64,000 nucleotides of DNA from Ruminococcus sp. (GCA_024697545.1 JAILFN010000009.1:62001-126000); one strand, 5' to 3'; counted from the stretch's first letter, positions 39,972 through 47,797 are shown. Numbers and translations are program-made. Notes: a model not told the origin generated them from the sequence alone.

Positions 39972-40007
39972 AGCCCGCAGGTCGGTAAGCTTGCGGGCTT
40001 TTCGTTT
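39972..40007 (+). terminator. intrinsic terminator of the large RNA
   Basis: AGCCCGCA, 12-base loop, TGCGGGCT, then TTTCGTTTT. Confidence 0.85.
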
Positions 40008-40159
40008 TGGCGTTCCCGCGCGGCAGATCATTTCTCCCCCCCGTGGGATCTGCATGAGCGCCTGTAACAGCTGTAAAAAAACGGAAACATTTCGTATCGG
40101 CAAAATGCTTAAAATCAGCTTCTGCATTTGTTAAAATTGTAGAAATAAGCACGGAACTC

Positions 40160-40188
40160 TTGAATTAAATATTAAAAAATGGTATAAT
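40160..40188 (+). promoter_or_regulatory. promoter of the EAL-domain gene
   Basis: TTGAAT, 17 bp, TATAAT preceded by ATGG. The leader (about 65 bases) has a CGGTC-GCTGT-GACCG hairpin just before the SD. Confidence 0.8.
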
Positions 40189-40260
40189 TAATTCAAACAA
40201 CTTAAAGATAATTTTCTTTGGAAGTCTTACCGGTCGCTGTGACCGATGAAAGGGGTGAAG

Positions 40261-42702
40261 ATGGTGAAAGAAAAGATAAAGCCTGTAGTGTGCGGCAGAT
40301 ATACCGCCGATCTCGATAGGAGCGGAGCTATAATCTCCTGCGATGAAAATTTTCTGAAAATGACAGGCTATGACCTCAACAAGCTCATAGAGCGAGGTGC
40401 GACTTTTTTTGATCTGGTCCCCCTTGAAGACAGGGAGGAATACCTAGATGAGGTCTCAAAGCTTCAGGAAAAAGGCGGCGGCGCGATAGAGCACAGGTTG
40501 GTCTGCGCCGACGGGAGCTACATCGTCGTTATATGTATCGGCATCAACCGCTCGGAAAACGGCAGGAACTTTGCCGATATCACAGTCAGCGATACCACTG
40601 CGAGCAACTTGCAGGCTTCAAAGTACAAACGCTCTCAGGCGGAGATAGATTTCATGTCCGATACCGTGGGCGCAGGGCTCGCCGTATACAAGCTTTACCC
40701 CGACGGCAAACAGGATGTAATAGAGCGCAACGATGAGTTCTACCGCATTTTCCGTGTCGATAATAAAGAAGACAGAGATTCATTCCCTATGAAGGACGCC
40801 GTCTGTAAGGAAGACGTTATCAAGCTGTTTCAGACCATGAAGACCTGCCTGAAAGACAAGAGCAGGCTGGACACCGTGATCCAGCTCAAACCCGAAAGGG
40901 GCGGAAACTGGCTTCGCGTTACCTGCAGCAACTCGGAGATCCAGGAGGACGGCAGCGAACTTATTTACTGCACCTTCGTTGATGTTACAGCTTCCCGCAC
41001 CGCAGAGAAGGAGCTTAAAAAGCAAAACCTGAGATTCCAGATGATCGAGGAAAACTCCGATCAGATATTCTTTGAATATGACGTTTTGAACGACACCTTC
41101 ACAACACGCTCGAGATTAGTGATCGAACGCTGCGGCACAGGTACTTTTCAGGATTTCAGCAGGAGTAATACACCGCAAAGACGCATACACCCCGACTTCA
41201 TCGGTCTTTACGAGCAGGCTCTCAAGAATTCTCTTTCAAACCCCATGAAGGGGACTTTCGATTGCCGCACAAATGCTTTCACCGATGATTACTGCTGGTA
41301 CAGGATAGCTTACGTCAGCATTGCCAACGAGCGCAATGTCATCACGCATATCTACGGAATGATGTACTCTATCGAGCATATGAAAGAGATGTCGGGCAAG
41401 ATCGCCAAGGATAAAGTCGAGATCGAGCGCCTTTCAAGCAGCGACCACATCACGGGACTGCTTACCCGTGCCGCTTTCAATGAAAAGGCAGCAGAGCTTC
41501 TGGCTGAACATTACACCGAAGGCGGCTGCTTCGCCATCGGCTATTCCGATATCAACGACTTTTCATACGTTAATGAAAACTTCGGCTATGAGGCGGGAGA
41601 TAAAATGCTCTTCGACTTTGCCGAGGTCATAAGAAGCACCCCAGGTATGCTCTGTGCTTCAAGGATATATTCCGATTTCTTCATTACTCTTTGCAAGGGC
41701 AAGGACCGCGAGGATGTCATAAAGACCTATTCCGAACGCAACAGCCGCTTCAACAAGAGCCAGAAGGAAAAATACCCGCTCAGCGATATACAGGTCGCCT
41801 GCGGTATATACTTCGTGCGCTCGGCTGATGATGATATGCCTATCGCCATCGACAACGCGAACCTTGCGCGCCGAAGCATAAAGGGTACATCAGATGTGCC
41901 CTGCGGCATATACACCGAACGTATGCGTAAAAAGCGCAGCCACGATCAGGCGATAGCCAGCCAGATCTGGAGCGCCATCAACAGCGGCGCCATCGAACTG
42001 TTCTTACAGCCCAAGTTCGACCTCCACACGCGCGAGATAATCGGCGCGGAGGCTCTTACCCGCTGGCGCAACCCCGACGGAAGCTACAAGCTCCCCTACG
42101 AGTTCATCGACGTGCTTGAAAACGTCGGCTATATAACTCAGGTGGATCTTTACATCTACGAGCAGGTTCTGAAGAACCTGAAAAAGTGGAAGGAAGAGGG
42201 CAAGAAGCTTGTCCCGATCTCCGTCAACTTCTCACGCAAGCACAACAATCGTCCCAACTTTGTTGACAACGTCAACGCTCTGGCGGAGATGTATGATATC
42301 GACAAGGGTCTGATAGAGATAGAAGTCACGGAAAGCTGCTTTACACAGGACGTAAAGAACTTCTTTTCCAATATGCGCCGCCTGCGCGACGAGGGCTTCA
42401 AGATCGACATCGACGATTTTGGAACGGGCTATTCTTCGCTCAGCGTGCTGATCGACGCACCTGTTGATATCGTAAAGGTAGACAAGGTGTTCATCGACAA
42501 CATAGAGACCGATGAGAAATCGCGTGCATACATAGCGCAGATCTGCAACCTGATACAGTCCACCAGCAAGAGCATAATCTTTGAAGGCGTGGAGACGGAA
42601 GAACAGGCGAAGATACTGCTGGGAAGCGGTCACAGCATGGCTCAGGGCTGGCTGTTCGACAAGGCTATCCCCGTCAGCGAGTTTGAGAAAAAATATCTTT
42701 GA
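40261..42702 (+). CDS. PAS - degenerate GGDEF - EAL protein (c-di-GMP phosphodiesterase)
   Basis: Cytoplasmic protein of 813 residues. PAS-like sensor domains fill the first 380 residues (CDENFLKMTGYDLNKLIERG; a second and third copy follow). The GGDEF domain (about 390-545) is degenerate: the active loop reads RIYSDFFITL instead of RxGGDEF, so no cyclase activity is expected. The EAL domain (about 560-813) keeps its catalytic set: GAEALTRW, SVNFSR, EVTES, DIDDFGTGYSSL, KVDKVFI, EGVET and QGWLFDK. It should degrade c-di-GMP in response to a PAS ligand. Start ATG at 40261 behind AGGGGTG; an ATG at 40246 overlaps the SD. Confidence 0.92.
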   Translation: MVKEKIKPVVCGRYTADLDRSGAIISCDENFLKMTGYDLNKLIERGATFFDLVPLEDREEYLDEVSKLQEKGGGAIEHRLVCADGSYIVVICIGINRSENGRNFADITVSDTTASNLQASKYKRSQAEIDFMSDTVGAGLAVYKLYPDGKQDVIERNDEFYRIFRVDNKEDRDSFPMKDAVCKEDVIKLFQTMKTCLKDKSRLDTVIQLKPERGGNWLRVTCSNSEIQEDGSELIYCTFVDVTASRTAEKELKKQNLRFQMIEENSDQIFFEYDVLNDTFTTRSRLVIERCGTGTFQDFSRSNTPQRRIHPDFIGLYEQALKNSLSNPMKGTFDCRTNAFTDDYCWYRIAYVSIANERNVITHIYGMMYSIEHMKEMSGKIAKDKVEIERLSSSDHITGLLTRAAFNEKAAELLAEHYTEGGCFAIGYSDINDFSYVNENFGYEAGDKMLFDFAEVIRSTPGMLCASRIYSDFFITLCKGKDREDVIKTYSERNSRFNKSQKEKYPLSDIQVACGIYFVRSADDDMPIAIDNANLARRSIKGTSDVPCGIYTERMRKKRSHDQAIASQIWSAINSGAIELFLQPKFDLHTREIIGAEALTRWRNPDGSYKLPYEFIDVLENVGYITQVDLYIYEQVLKNLKKWKEEGKKLVPISVNFSRKHNNRPNFVDNVNALAEMYDIDKGLIEIEVTESCFTQDVKNFFSNMRRLRDEGFKIDIDDFGTGYSSLSVLIDAPVDIVKVDKVFIDNIETDEKSRAYIAQICNLIQSTSKSIIFEGVETEEQAKILLGSGHSMAQGWLFDKAIPVSEFEKKYL

Positions 42703-42708
42703 AATAAG

Positions 42709-42747
42709 AACAGCCGCTCTGCGATTTTGCAGAGCGGCTGTTTTTTC
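42709..42747. terminator. intrinsic terminator after the EAL gene
   Basis: AACAGCCGCTCTGC, loop GATTTT, GCAGAGCGGCTGTT, then TTTTT. It can also serve the convergent DUF308 gene. Confidence 0.9.
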
Positions 42748-42808
42748 TGCTTGGTCATCTGTGCCCGAAAGCACAATGTCCGGCAGGGATATTTATTTCA
42801 TGAGGTCA

Positions 42809-43471
42809 TCATTCCTCATCGTAGCTCTTGACATCTATCACCCTGGAGCCGTCCGAAGCTTCTTTTGAAGCGCTCCTGCGGACGCGCTCGCGCTTTGCGG
42901 GCTTGCCGCCATCGGGGTCTAGCTCGCGCATCAGCTTTTTAAGCTCCCTTGCCGCCGAGAACCCGCTGACGAAATTCACGATGCCAGCTACCGTCAGCAC
43001 AACGCCGACGATGAACATGATGCTCCCCGACAGAAGCGTCGGGGCTGCGATGATGAATCCGCCCATGAGGGTGGATATCACCGCGGTGATGAGAGGCAGC
43101 AGCCAGCGGTCGTTGCCGTATTTCTTTATGTGCAGCGCAGACGCAAGCTTTGATATGCCCGAGCAGAGCAGGTAAATGCCGAGCGCCGTCATAACGATGG
43201 TCTCGAGCAGCTTCGGGTTGACGAACACATAAACGCCGAGCAGAAGCATTATGACATCTCCAACAAGCGAGAACACGTTCTGCCTTTCGCGGGAATCGGA
43301 GCTGCGCGAGGCGATGAAGCCTATAATGCCGACAGCCGCCCATGCTATTATGAGCACCCCGACAGCCGTGTTCAGCACATCGGTTATGATGTGCGGGTTT
43401 ATCATGAGCGCCACGCCCATAACGATACAGGCAAGCGCCCCGAGCGAATAGTTTTTAAGCATCTTTTTCAT
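42809..43471 (-). CDS. DUF308 (HdeD-like) membrane protein
   Basis: Protein of 220 residues with six membrane helices in the HdeD pattern (LGALACIVMGVALMINP, AVGVLIIAWAAVGIIGF, LVGDVIMLLLGVYVFVNP, IVMTALGIYLLCSGI, ITAVISTLMGGFIIAAP, FIVGVVLTVAGIVNFVSG) and a basic-then-acidic cytoplasmic tail. HdeD of E. coli is linked to acid stress; for Firmicute members the role is open. GGAGGAG precedes the ATG. Confidence 0.85.
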   Translation of the reverse strand: MKKMLKNYSLGALACIVMGVALMINPHIITDVLNTAVGVLIIAWAAVGIIGFIASRSSDSRERQNVFSLVGDVIMLLLGVYVFVNPKLLETIVMTALGIYLLCSGISKLASALHIKKYGNDRWLLPLITAVISTLMGGFIIAAPTLLSGSIMFIVGVVLTVAGIVNFVSGFSAARELKKLMRELDPDGGKPAKRERVRRSASKEASDGSRVIDVKSYDEE

Positions 43472-43519
43472 TTTGTCTCCTCCGTTTGTCCGTTGGGGAT
43501 TATATATCCGAACACCACA

Positions 43520-43548
43520 ATTATATCATAACTCCGCGCTTTTGTAAA
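43520..43548 (-). promoter_or_regulatory. promoter of the DUF308 gene
   Basis: Minus strand TTTACA, 17 bp, TATAAT preceded by TATGA. Confidence 0.75.
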
Positions 43549-43603
43549 GGGCAAAAAGCTTTGCTCAATTAAAAATATTATATAAATTCTTGCGGCTTAC
43601 CCC

Positions 43604-43632
43604 TTGAAATTTTATTGCAAATGTGTTATGAT
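43604..43632 (+). promoter_or_regulatory. promoter of the GH94 phosphorylase gene
   Basis: TTGAAA, 17 bp, TATGAT. The leader is about 100 bases. Confidence 0.65.
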
Positions 43633-43738
43633 ATAAGTGTATATCCCGCGCGGTGTCGGACGCGGGCATGAAGAGCACGGGAACGTTTGCCGCGCCTTTA
43701 GTATCCGATCAATACCAATGTCAAAGGAGTTCAAAACT

Positions 43739-46156
43739 ATGAAGTACGGTTATTTTGACCTGAAGAACAAGGAGTATGTCATCACCAGACCCGACACTCC
43801 CGCGCCCTGGGCAAACTACCTCGGCTCGCCCGAGTACGGCGCTATCGTATCCAACAACGCAGGCGGATACAGCTTTGTAAAGAGCGGTGCCAACGGACGT
43901 ATCGCCCGTTATCGCTTTAACACCAACATAGCTCTTCCCGGAAGATATGTTTATATCCGCGACAACGACCTTTATGATTACTGGTCTGCTTCCTGGCAGC
44001 CTGTCGGCAAGCCTCTGGACACCTACAAGTCCGAGTGCCGCCACGGTACCGCTTACACCACCATGACCGCGGACTATGAGGAGATCCATTCCGAGGTAAC
44101 ATATTACGTCCCCCTCAACAAGACCTATGAGGTATGGCGCACAAAGATCACCAACAACTCCGACAGAGTAAGAAGCCTTTCCACCTTCGGCTTCATCGAG
44201 TTCACCAATGAGAACAACTACGAGCAGGATCAGGTAAACCTTCAGTACACCCTGTTCATCACCCGCACCTCGTTTGAAAACGGCAACATGATAGTTCAGC
44301 ATATCAACGAGAACAGCGGCAAGAACGCAGAGGGCACCAATTACAGAGAGCGTTTCTTCGGCTCTGTCGGCGCTCCCGTTTCCGCTTACAACGGAAGCCT
44401 TGACAGCTTCATCGGACCTTACAGGACCTACGGCGATCCTATCGCTGTTGAGCGCGGCTTCTGCGACAACAAGCTCAACTACAACTCAAACGCCTGCGGC
44501 GCTCTCCAGTCGGATCTTATTCTCGCTCCCGGTGAGACTGTCGAGATCGTTTATGTTCTCGGTCAGAAGTGCCCGAGAGAGGCAGCCGAGATACTCGCAG
44601 CATACGAGCAGCCCGGCAAGTGTGATGCTGAGATCAAGGAACTCGTTGACTACTGGCACGGCGAGCTCAACAACTTCCAGGTAGAGACTCCTTCCGAAGA
44701 GTTCAACAACATGGTATCTGTATGGAACGCTTATCAGTGCTTCATCACCTTTATCTGGTCGAGAGCCGCTTCCTTTATCTACTGCGGTCTTAGAAACGGC
44801 TACGGCTACCGTGATACCGTTCAGGATATCCAGGGTATAATCCACATCAACCCCGAGCTTGCAGCCGAGAAGATCCGCTTCATGCTTTCGGCACAGGTAT
44901 CCAACGGCGGCGGTCTGCCCCTCGTTAAGTTCGACCACGACGCGGGCAACGAGACCTGCCCCGATGAGAACGATGAGAACAGCGTTTACGCCAAGGAGAC
45001 AGGTCACCCGAGCTACCGTGCAGACGACGCTCTCTGGCTGTTCCCCACCATCGTCAAGTACATCGGCGAGACAGGCAACAAGGCGTTCCTCGATGAAGTT
45101 ATCGTATATGCGGAAGTAGGCGGCGGCGAGGCTACCGTTTACGAGCACCTGAAGAACGCTATCAGATTCTCTCAGGAAAGACTCGGCGCACACAAGATGC
45201 CCGCAGGTCTGCACGCAGACTGGAACGACTGCCTGAGAATGGGCAAGAAGGGCGAATCCACCTTCGTTGCATTCCAGCTCTACTACGCTATGAGCATTAT
45301 CAAGGGCTATGCAGAAGAGCGCGGCGACAAGGAATATGTTGATTACATCACCAAGGCACAGGCTGAGCTGGGCGAGAGCCTTGCAGCTTGCTGGGACGAG
45401 GACAGATTTATCCGCGGTATCCGCGAGGACGGCGTAGTTGTCGGCGCAAAGAAGGATCCCGAGGCTAATATGTGGCTCAATCCTCAGAGCTGGTCGGTAA
45501 TTTCCGGCTTTGCTTCCAAGGAGCAGGCTGAGACCGCTATGGAGAGCGTTCACGAGATTCTGAACACCCCCTACGGCGTAAAGCTTCTCGAGCCGCCTTA
45601 CGTTGACCACTACTTCGACGGCGCACTTATGCACATCTTCAACCCCGACACCAAGGAGAACGGCGGTATATTCTCGCAGACACAGGGCTGGGCTATCCTT
45701 GCGGAGGCTCTGCTGGGTCACGGCAACCGCGCGTTCGAGTACTTCCTCGAGAGCGCTCCCGCAAGCATGAACGACAAGGCAGAGCGCAGAGTTCTCGAGC
45801 CGTATGTACACGGACAGTTCACCGAGTCTACACGCTCGCCCTATGCAGGCAGAAGCCACGTTCACTGGCTCACAGGCACAGGCTCTACCGTTATGGTAGG
45901 CTGCGTTGAGGGTATCTGCGGTATGCGACCCAACGCAGAGGGTCTGGTTATAAGCCCCTCCATTCCTTCCGAGTGGGACGGCTTCAAGATCGAGAAGACC
46001 TTCCGCGGCAAGCGTCTGCACATCGACATTCAGAACCCCGACCACGTTGAGAGCGGCGTAAAGAGCGTTACCGTAAACGGCGAGACCGTTGAAGGCAACT
46101 TCGTATGCGAATGCAAGATGACCGACAGCACGGATATCGTGGTTGTAATGGGATGA
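43739..46156 (+). CDS. GH94 beta-1,4-disaccharide phosphorylase (cellobiose- or chitobiose-type)
   Basis: Cytoplasmic phosphorylase of 805 residues. It should split a beta-1,4 disaccharide with phosphate into alpha-sugar-1-phosphate and free sugar, saving ATP. N-terminal beta-sandwich starts MKYGYFDLKNKEYVITRPD; the helical barrel holds GYGYRDTVQDIQG and the general acid D497 in HADWNDC; phosphate-side residues lie near WLTGTGSTVMVG. The N-terminus and the PAPWANYLG and YRDTVQD segments look as close to chitobiose phosphorylase as to cellobiose phosphorylase, so the substrate is left open. Start ATG at 43739, nine bases after AAAGGAG; the 34-residue upstream extension has no SD and covers the leader. 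Confidence 0.88.
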   Translation: MKYGYFDLKNKEYVITRPDTPAPWANYLGSPEYGAIVSNNAGGYSFVKSGANGRIARYRFNTNIALPGRYVYIRDNDLYDYWSASWQPVGKPLDTYKSECRHGTAYTTMTADYEEIHSEVTYYVPLNKTYEVWRTKITNNSDRVRSLSTFGFIEFTNENNYEQDQVNLQYTLFITRTSFENGNMIVQHINENSGKNAEGTNYRERFFGSVGAPVSAYNGSLDSFIGPYRTYGDPIAVERGFCDNKLNYNSNACGALQSDLILAPGETVEIVYVLGQKCPREAAEILAAYEQPGKCDAEIKELVDYWHGELNNFQVETPSEEFNNMVSVWNAYQCFITFIWSRAASFIYCGLRNGYGYRDTVQDIQGIIHINPELAAEKIRFMLSAQVSNGGGLPLVKFDHDAGNETCPDENDENSVYAKETGHPSYRADDALWLFPTIVKYIGETGNKAFLDEVIVYAEVGGGEATVYEHLKNAIRFSQERLGAHKMPAGLHADWNDCLRMGKKGESTFVAFQLYYAMSIIKGYAEERGDKEYVDYITKAQAELGESLAACWDEDRFIRGIREDGVVVGAKKDPEANMWLNPQSWSVISGFASKEQAETAMESVHEILNTPYGVKLLEPPYVDHYFDGALMHIFNPDTKENGGIFSQTQGWAILAEALLGHGNRAFEYFLESAPASMNDKAERRVLEPYVHGQFTESTRSPYAGRSHVHWLTGTGSTVMVGCVEGICGMRPNAEGLVISPSIPSEWDGFKIEKTFRGKRLHIDIQNPDHVESGVKSVTVNGETVEGNFVCECKMTDSTDIVVVMG

Positions 46157-46172
46157 TTTTACACGCAAGGGC

Positions 46173-46201
46173 TTGACAAAAGCTGTTTTGTGGTGTATAA
46201 T
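46173..46201 (+). promoter_or_regulatory. consensus promoter of a short RNA
   Basis: TTGACA, 17 bp, TATAAT preceded by GGTG. It lies just after the phosphorylase stop, with only about 80 bases before a terminator. Confidence 0.75.
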
Positions 46202-46207
46202 ATAATT

Positions 46208-46287
46208 AAACGAATGAAATGATGTTTCCCACGAGGAACACGCAAAAGAAAAAACCCGGAGTTGCCGCTCCGGGTTCTTTCATTTTG
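46208..46287 (+). ncRNA. candidate small RNA of about 80 nt
   Basis: Bounded by the promoter at 46173-46201 and the terminator at 46253-46287. The 45 bases before the terminator stem are purine-rich and hold no SD-led ORF. A leaderless or decoy transcript, or simple insulation of the phosphorylase 3' end, are other readings. Confidence 0.45.
46253..46287. terminator. bidirectional intrinsic terminator
   Basis: AACCCGGAG, loop TTGCCG, CTCCGGGTT, then CTTTCATTTT. On the minus strand the stem is followed by TTTTTTCTTTT, so it mainly ends the Asp-rich lipoprotein gene. Confidence 0.85.
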
Positions 46288-46309
46288 GGATATGTCGGGC
46301 TACTTCCTG

Positions 46310-46627
46310 TCAATACGCCTTATTATATCCATTTTCTTCGGCGTAGGCATTCCAGTCGTCCCAATCGGCTTTGCCGTCTCCATCACCGGCGTCATCGACA
46401 TCATTCATAAAGTTTTGATAGTCATCATCGTCGTCGTCATCATCGTCATAATCATAATCATCGTCGTCGTCATCATCGTCATAATCATAATCATAATCAC
46501 CGTCATCGTCATACCCGGTATCATAACCACCGTCATAACTTCCCGAACCCTCATCACAAGAAGTAAATGAAAGGGTCATAGTGACACATAATAATAATGC
46601 TAAAGTCATAGATAAATACTTCTTCAT
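46310..46627 (-). CDS. Asp/Tyr-rich lipoprotein with an EF-hand-like end
   Basis: Protein of 105 residues. Signal peptide (LSMTLALLLCVTMTLSFTS) with a Cys for lipid attachment, then about 45 residues of almost pure Asp, Tyr and Gly (runs of up to nine Asp), then DVDDAGDGDGKADWDDWNAY, which looks like a calcium-binding EF-hand/dockerin loop (D-x-D-x-D-G). It probably binds Ca or other cations at the cell surface. The Asp codons make a GAT/GAC simple repeat (about 46420-46510). GGAGGTG precedes the ATG. It is the second gene of a small operon under the XRE operators. Confidence 0.8.
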   Translation of the reverse strand: MKKYLSMTLALLLCVTMTLSFTSCDEGSGSYDGGYDTGYDDDGDYDYDYDDDDDDDDYDYDDDDDDDDDYQNFMNDVDDAGDGDGKADWDDWNAYAEENGYNKAY

Positions 46628-46645
46628 AACTAGCACCTCCGATTC

Positions 46646-46855
46646 TTAACCATCATACTCATGTGAAAAACCACAATCGCCGCAGTAATACGTCTTTTTC
46701 TTTTTTCCAAGAGCCCCGCCCACAAGACCAACGGGTCCCAAAAGAATTCCACCTACAGCAGCTTTACCTACACTGAATCCTTTTTTCGACGTATCGACCA
46801 GCTTCCATTTTTCGCTTTTGCCACACATTGGGCATTTACTTGGAGCAAACGACAT
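46646..46855 (-). CDS. small zinc-ribbon protein with a Gly-rich hydrophobic middle
   Basis: Protein of 69 residues: CPMCGKSEKW at the start and YYCGDCGFSHEYDG at the end make one split zinc ribbon, with a Gly/Val/Leu-rich segment between (GKAAVGGILLGPVGLVGGALG) that could insert in or lie on the membrane. AGAGGTG precedes the ATG. It is the first gene after the promoter that carries the three operators, 18 bases before the Asp-rich lipoprotein. Confidence 0.75.
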   Translation of the reverse strand: MSFAPSKCPMCGKSEKWKLVDTSKKGFSVGKAAVGGILLGPVGLVGGALGKKKKTYYCGDCGFSHEYDG

Positions 46856-46876
46856 AATATCACCTCTTTCTAAAAA

Positions 46877-46952
46877 ACATTCAAACGAATGTATCTTATA
46901 ACAATATTATACCATTCAAATGAATGAAAGTCAATCACATTCGTTTAAATGT
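46877..46952. promoter_or_regulatory. three operator palindromes and promoter in a divergent regulatory region
   Basis: Three related inverted repeats: ACATTCAAACGAATGT (46877-46892), CATTCAAATGAATG (46913-46926) and ACATTCGTTTAAATGT (46937-46952), spaced about 24 to 36 bases. The minus-strand promoter TTGACT (46929-46934), 17 bp, TATAAT (46906-46911) has the middle operator inside its spacer and another past its start site, so binding should repress it. The XRE regulator encoded on the other side is the obvious binder and probably controls itself. Confidence 0.75.
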
Positions 46953-46995
46953 ATGTTAAAATCTACATAATAAACAAAAAGGGGTTTTGCTTATT

Positions 46996-47223
46996 ATGTA
47001 CTATTATCAACACCTTCGGGATATCCGCGAAGACAACGATATGTCGCAAAGAGAAGTTGCCGAAGTTTTGGGTATCACCTCGCAGCAATACCAACTCTAC
47101 GAATCAGGCAAGCGGGAGATGCCTATGCACCATTTTATTACCCTCGCCGACCACTACGGCGTCAGCCTTGATTACCTCGCGGGGCGGGAAAGATACAGCG
47201 GGAAGATCAAACTGGACGAATGA
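46996..47223 (+). CDS. XRE family helix-turn-helix regulator
   Basis: Short repressor of 75 residues, nearly all one Cro/CI-type HTH domain (LRDIREDNDMSQREVAEVLG, ITSQQYQLYESGKREMPM, LADHYGVSLDYLAGR). Start ATG at 46996; a TTG three codons upstream is possible, AAGGGG is 11 bases away. It is transcribed away from the zinc-ribbon/lipoprotein pair across the three-operator region. No toxin gene accompanies it. Confidence 0.9.
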   Translation: MYYYQHLRDIREDNDMSQREVAEVLGITSQQYQLYESGKREMPMHHFITLADHYGVSLDYLAGRERYSGKIKLDE

Positions 47224-47226
47224 TAA

Positions 47227-47263
47227 GACCCCCGATGCCGCAGGCACCGAGGGTCGTGTTTTT
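47227..47263 (+). terminator. terminator after the XRE gene
   Basis: GACCC outer and CCGATGCC/GGCACCGAGG inner pairing around GCAG, then GGGTC and GTGTTTTTG. Confidence 0.7.
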
Positions 47264-47284
47264 GTATTCTTGATCGTGCGGGGA

Positions 47285-47797
47285 TCACATCACCGACAGT
47301 ATACCCGCCTTTGCGAGCAGGCTTATGGCTGTCATGATAGTACCCGCGAGCAGCACTCCGCTCATTACCGCGATGATGCTCTTTTTGAAATCGAGGTCGA
47401 GCATACTTGCCGCGAGGGTGCCCGTCCATGCGCCCGTGCCGGGCAGCGGTATGCCTACGAACAGCAGCAGCGCTATGTATATGCCGCGCCCTGCTTTGGC
47501 TTGCAGCTTTTCGCCGCCGTGCCTGCCCTTTTCAAGGCACCAGCTGAAAAACTTTCCTATGTACTTCTTGTCGGCACCCCATTCCAGTACCTTGCGGGCG
47601 AACAGGAATATGAAAGGTACGGGGAGCATATTGCCGACCATGCAGACGATGAGGGTGGTGTGCCACGGAAGATCGGCGCCCGTGCCTATGGGAACGCCGC
47701 CCCTGAGCTCTATCAGCGGCACCATAGATACCAGAAAAGTAATAATGTACCTTACTGTAACAGGTAATCCTTGTAAAAATGCAATGAACTTTATCAT
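47285..47797 (-). CDS. small multidrug export family (COG2426) membrane protein
   Basis: Protein of 170 residues with four to five membrane helices. Landmarks of the family: FLVSMVPLIELRGGVPIG near the N-terminus, VCMVGNMLPVPFIFLFARKV, and LLLFVGIPLPGTGAWTGTLAA. The family name is historic; transport activity is poorly tested. GAAAGG precedes the ATG. Convergent with the XRE gene. Confidence 0.85.
   Translation of the reverse strand: MIKFIAFLQGLPVTVRYIITFLVSMVPLIELRGGVPIGTGADLPWHTTLIVCMVGNMLPVPFIFLFARKVLEWGADKKYIGKFFSWCLEKGRHGGEKLQAKAGRGIYIALLLFVGIPLPGTGAWTGTLAASMLDLDFKKSIIAVMSGVLLAGTIMTAISLLAKAGILSVM

Larger units (their letters stand above)
38869..40007 (+). ncRNA. large structured RNA (about 1.1 kb) with a 54-nt repeat array, class not recognised
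   Basis: A transcript defined by the promoter at 38834-38862 and the terminator at 39972-40007, with no long reading frame on the plus strand. The 5' domain can be folded: 38871-38881 (AGAGAAGGAAC) pairs with 38973-38984 around a branched core holding GACCC/GGGTC (38884-38888 with 38941-38945), GGACAG/CTGTTCC and a CCGGCT-GAAA-GGTCGG hairpin (38945-38960). The middle has GGCTGC-GGA-GCAGCC (39303-39317) and TTCGCTTC/GAAGCGAA (39609-39632). The 3' half holds the repeat array described separately. I see none of the conserved cores of RNase P, tmRNA, 6S or SRP RNA. Whether it matches a known large class (OLE, ROOL, GOLLD, raiA) needs a covariance search. Confidence 0.75.

Noticed and set aside
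40189-40262. c-di-GMP (GEMM) riboswitch before the EAL gene
   Set aside because: The bases ACCGGTCGCTGTGACCGATG resemble the 3' end of GEMM-I, but the leader is only about 65 nt and the conserved core is missing.
44486-46168. 560-codon minus-strand frame opposite the GH94 gene
   Set aside because: Shadow frame produced by biased codon use of the true gene. The plus strand has SD, promoter and full GH94 motifs.
46400-46520. CRISPR-like or tandem-repeat array
   Set aside because: The repeats are GAT/GAC codons of the Asp-rich lipoprotein, not spaced repeats.
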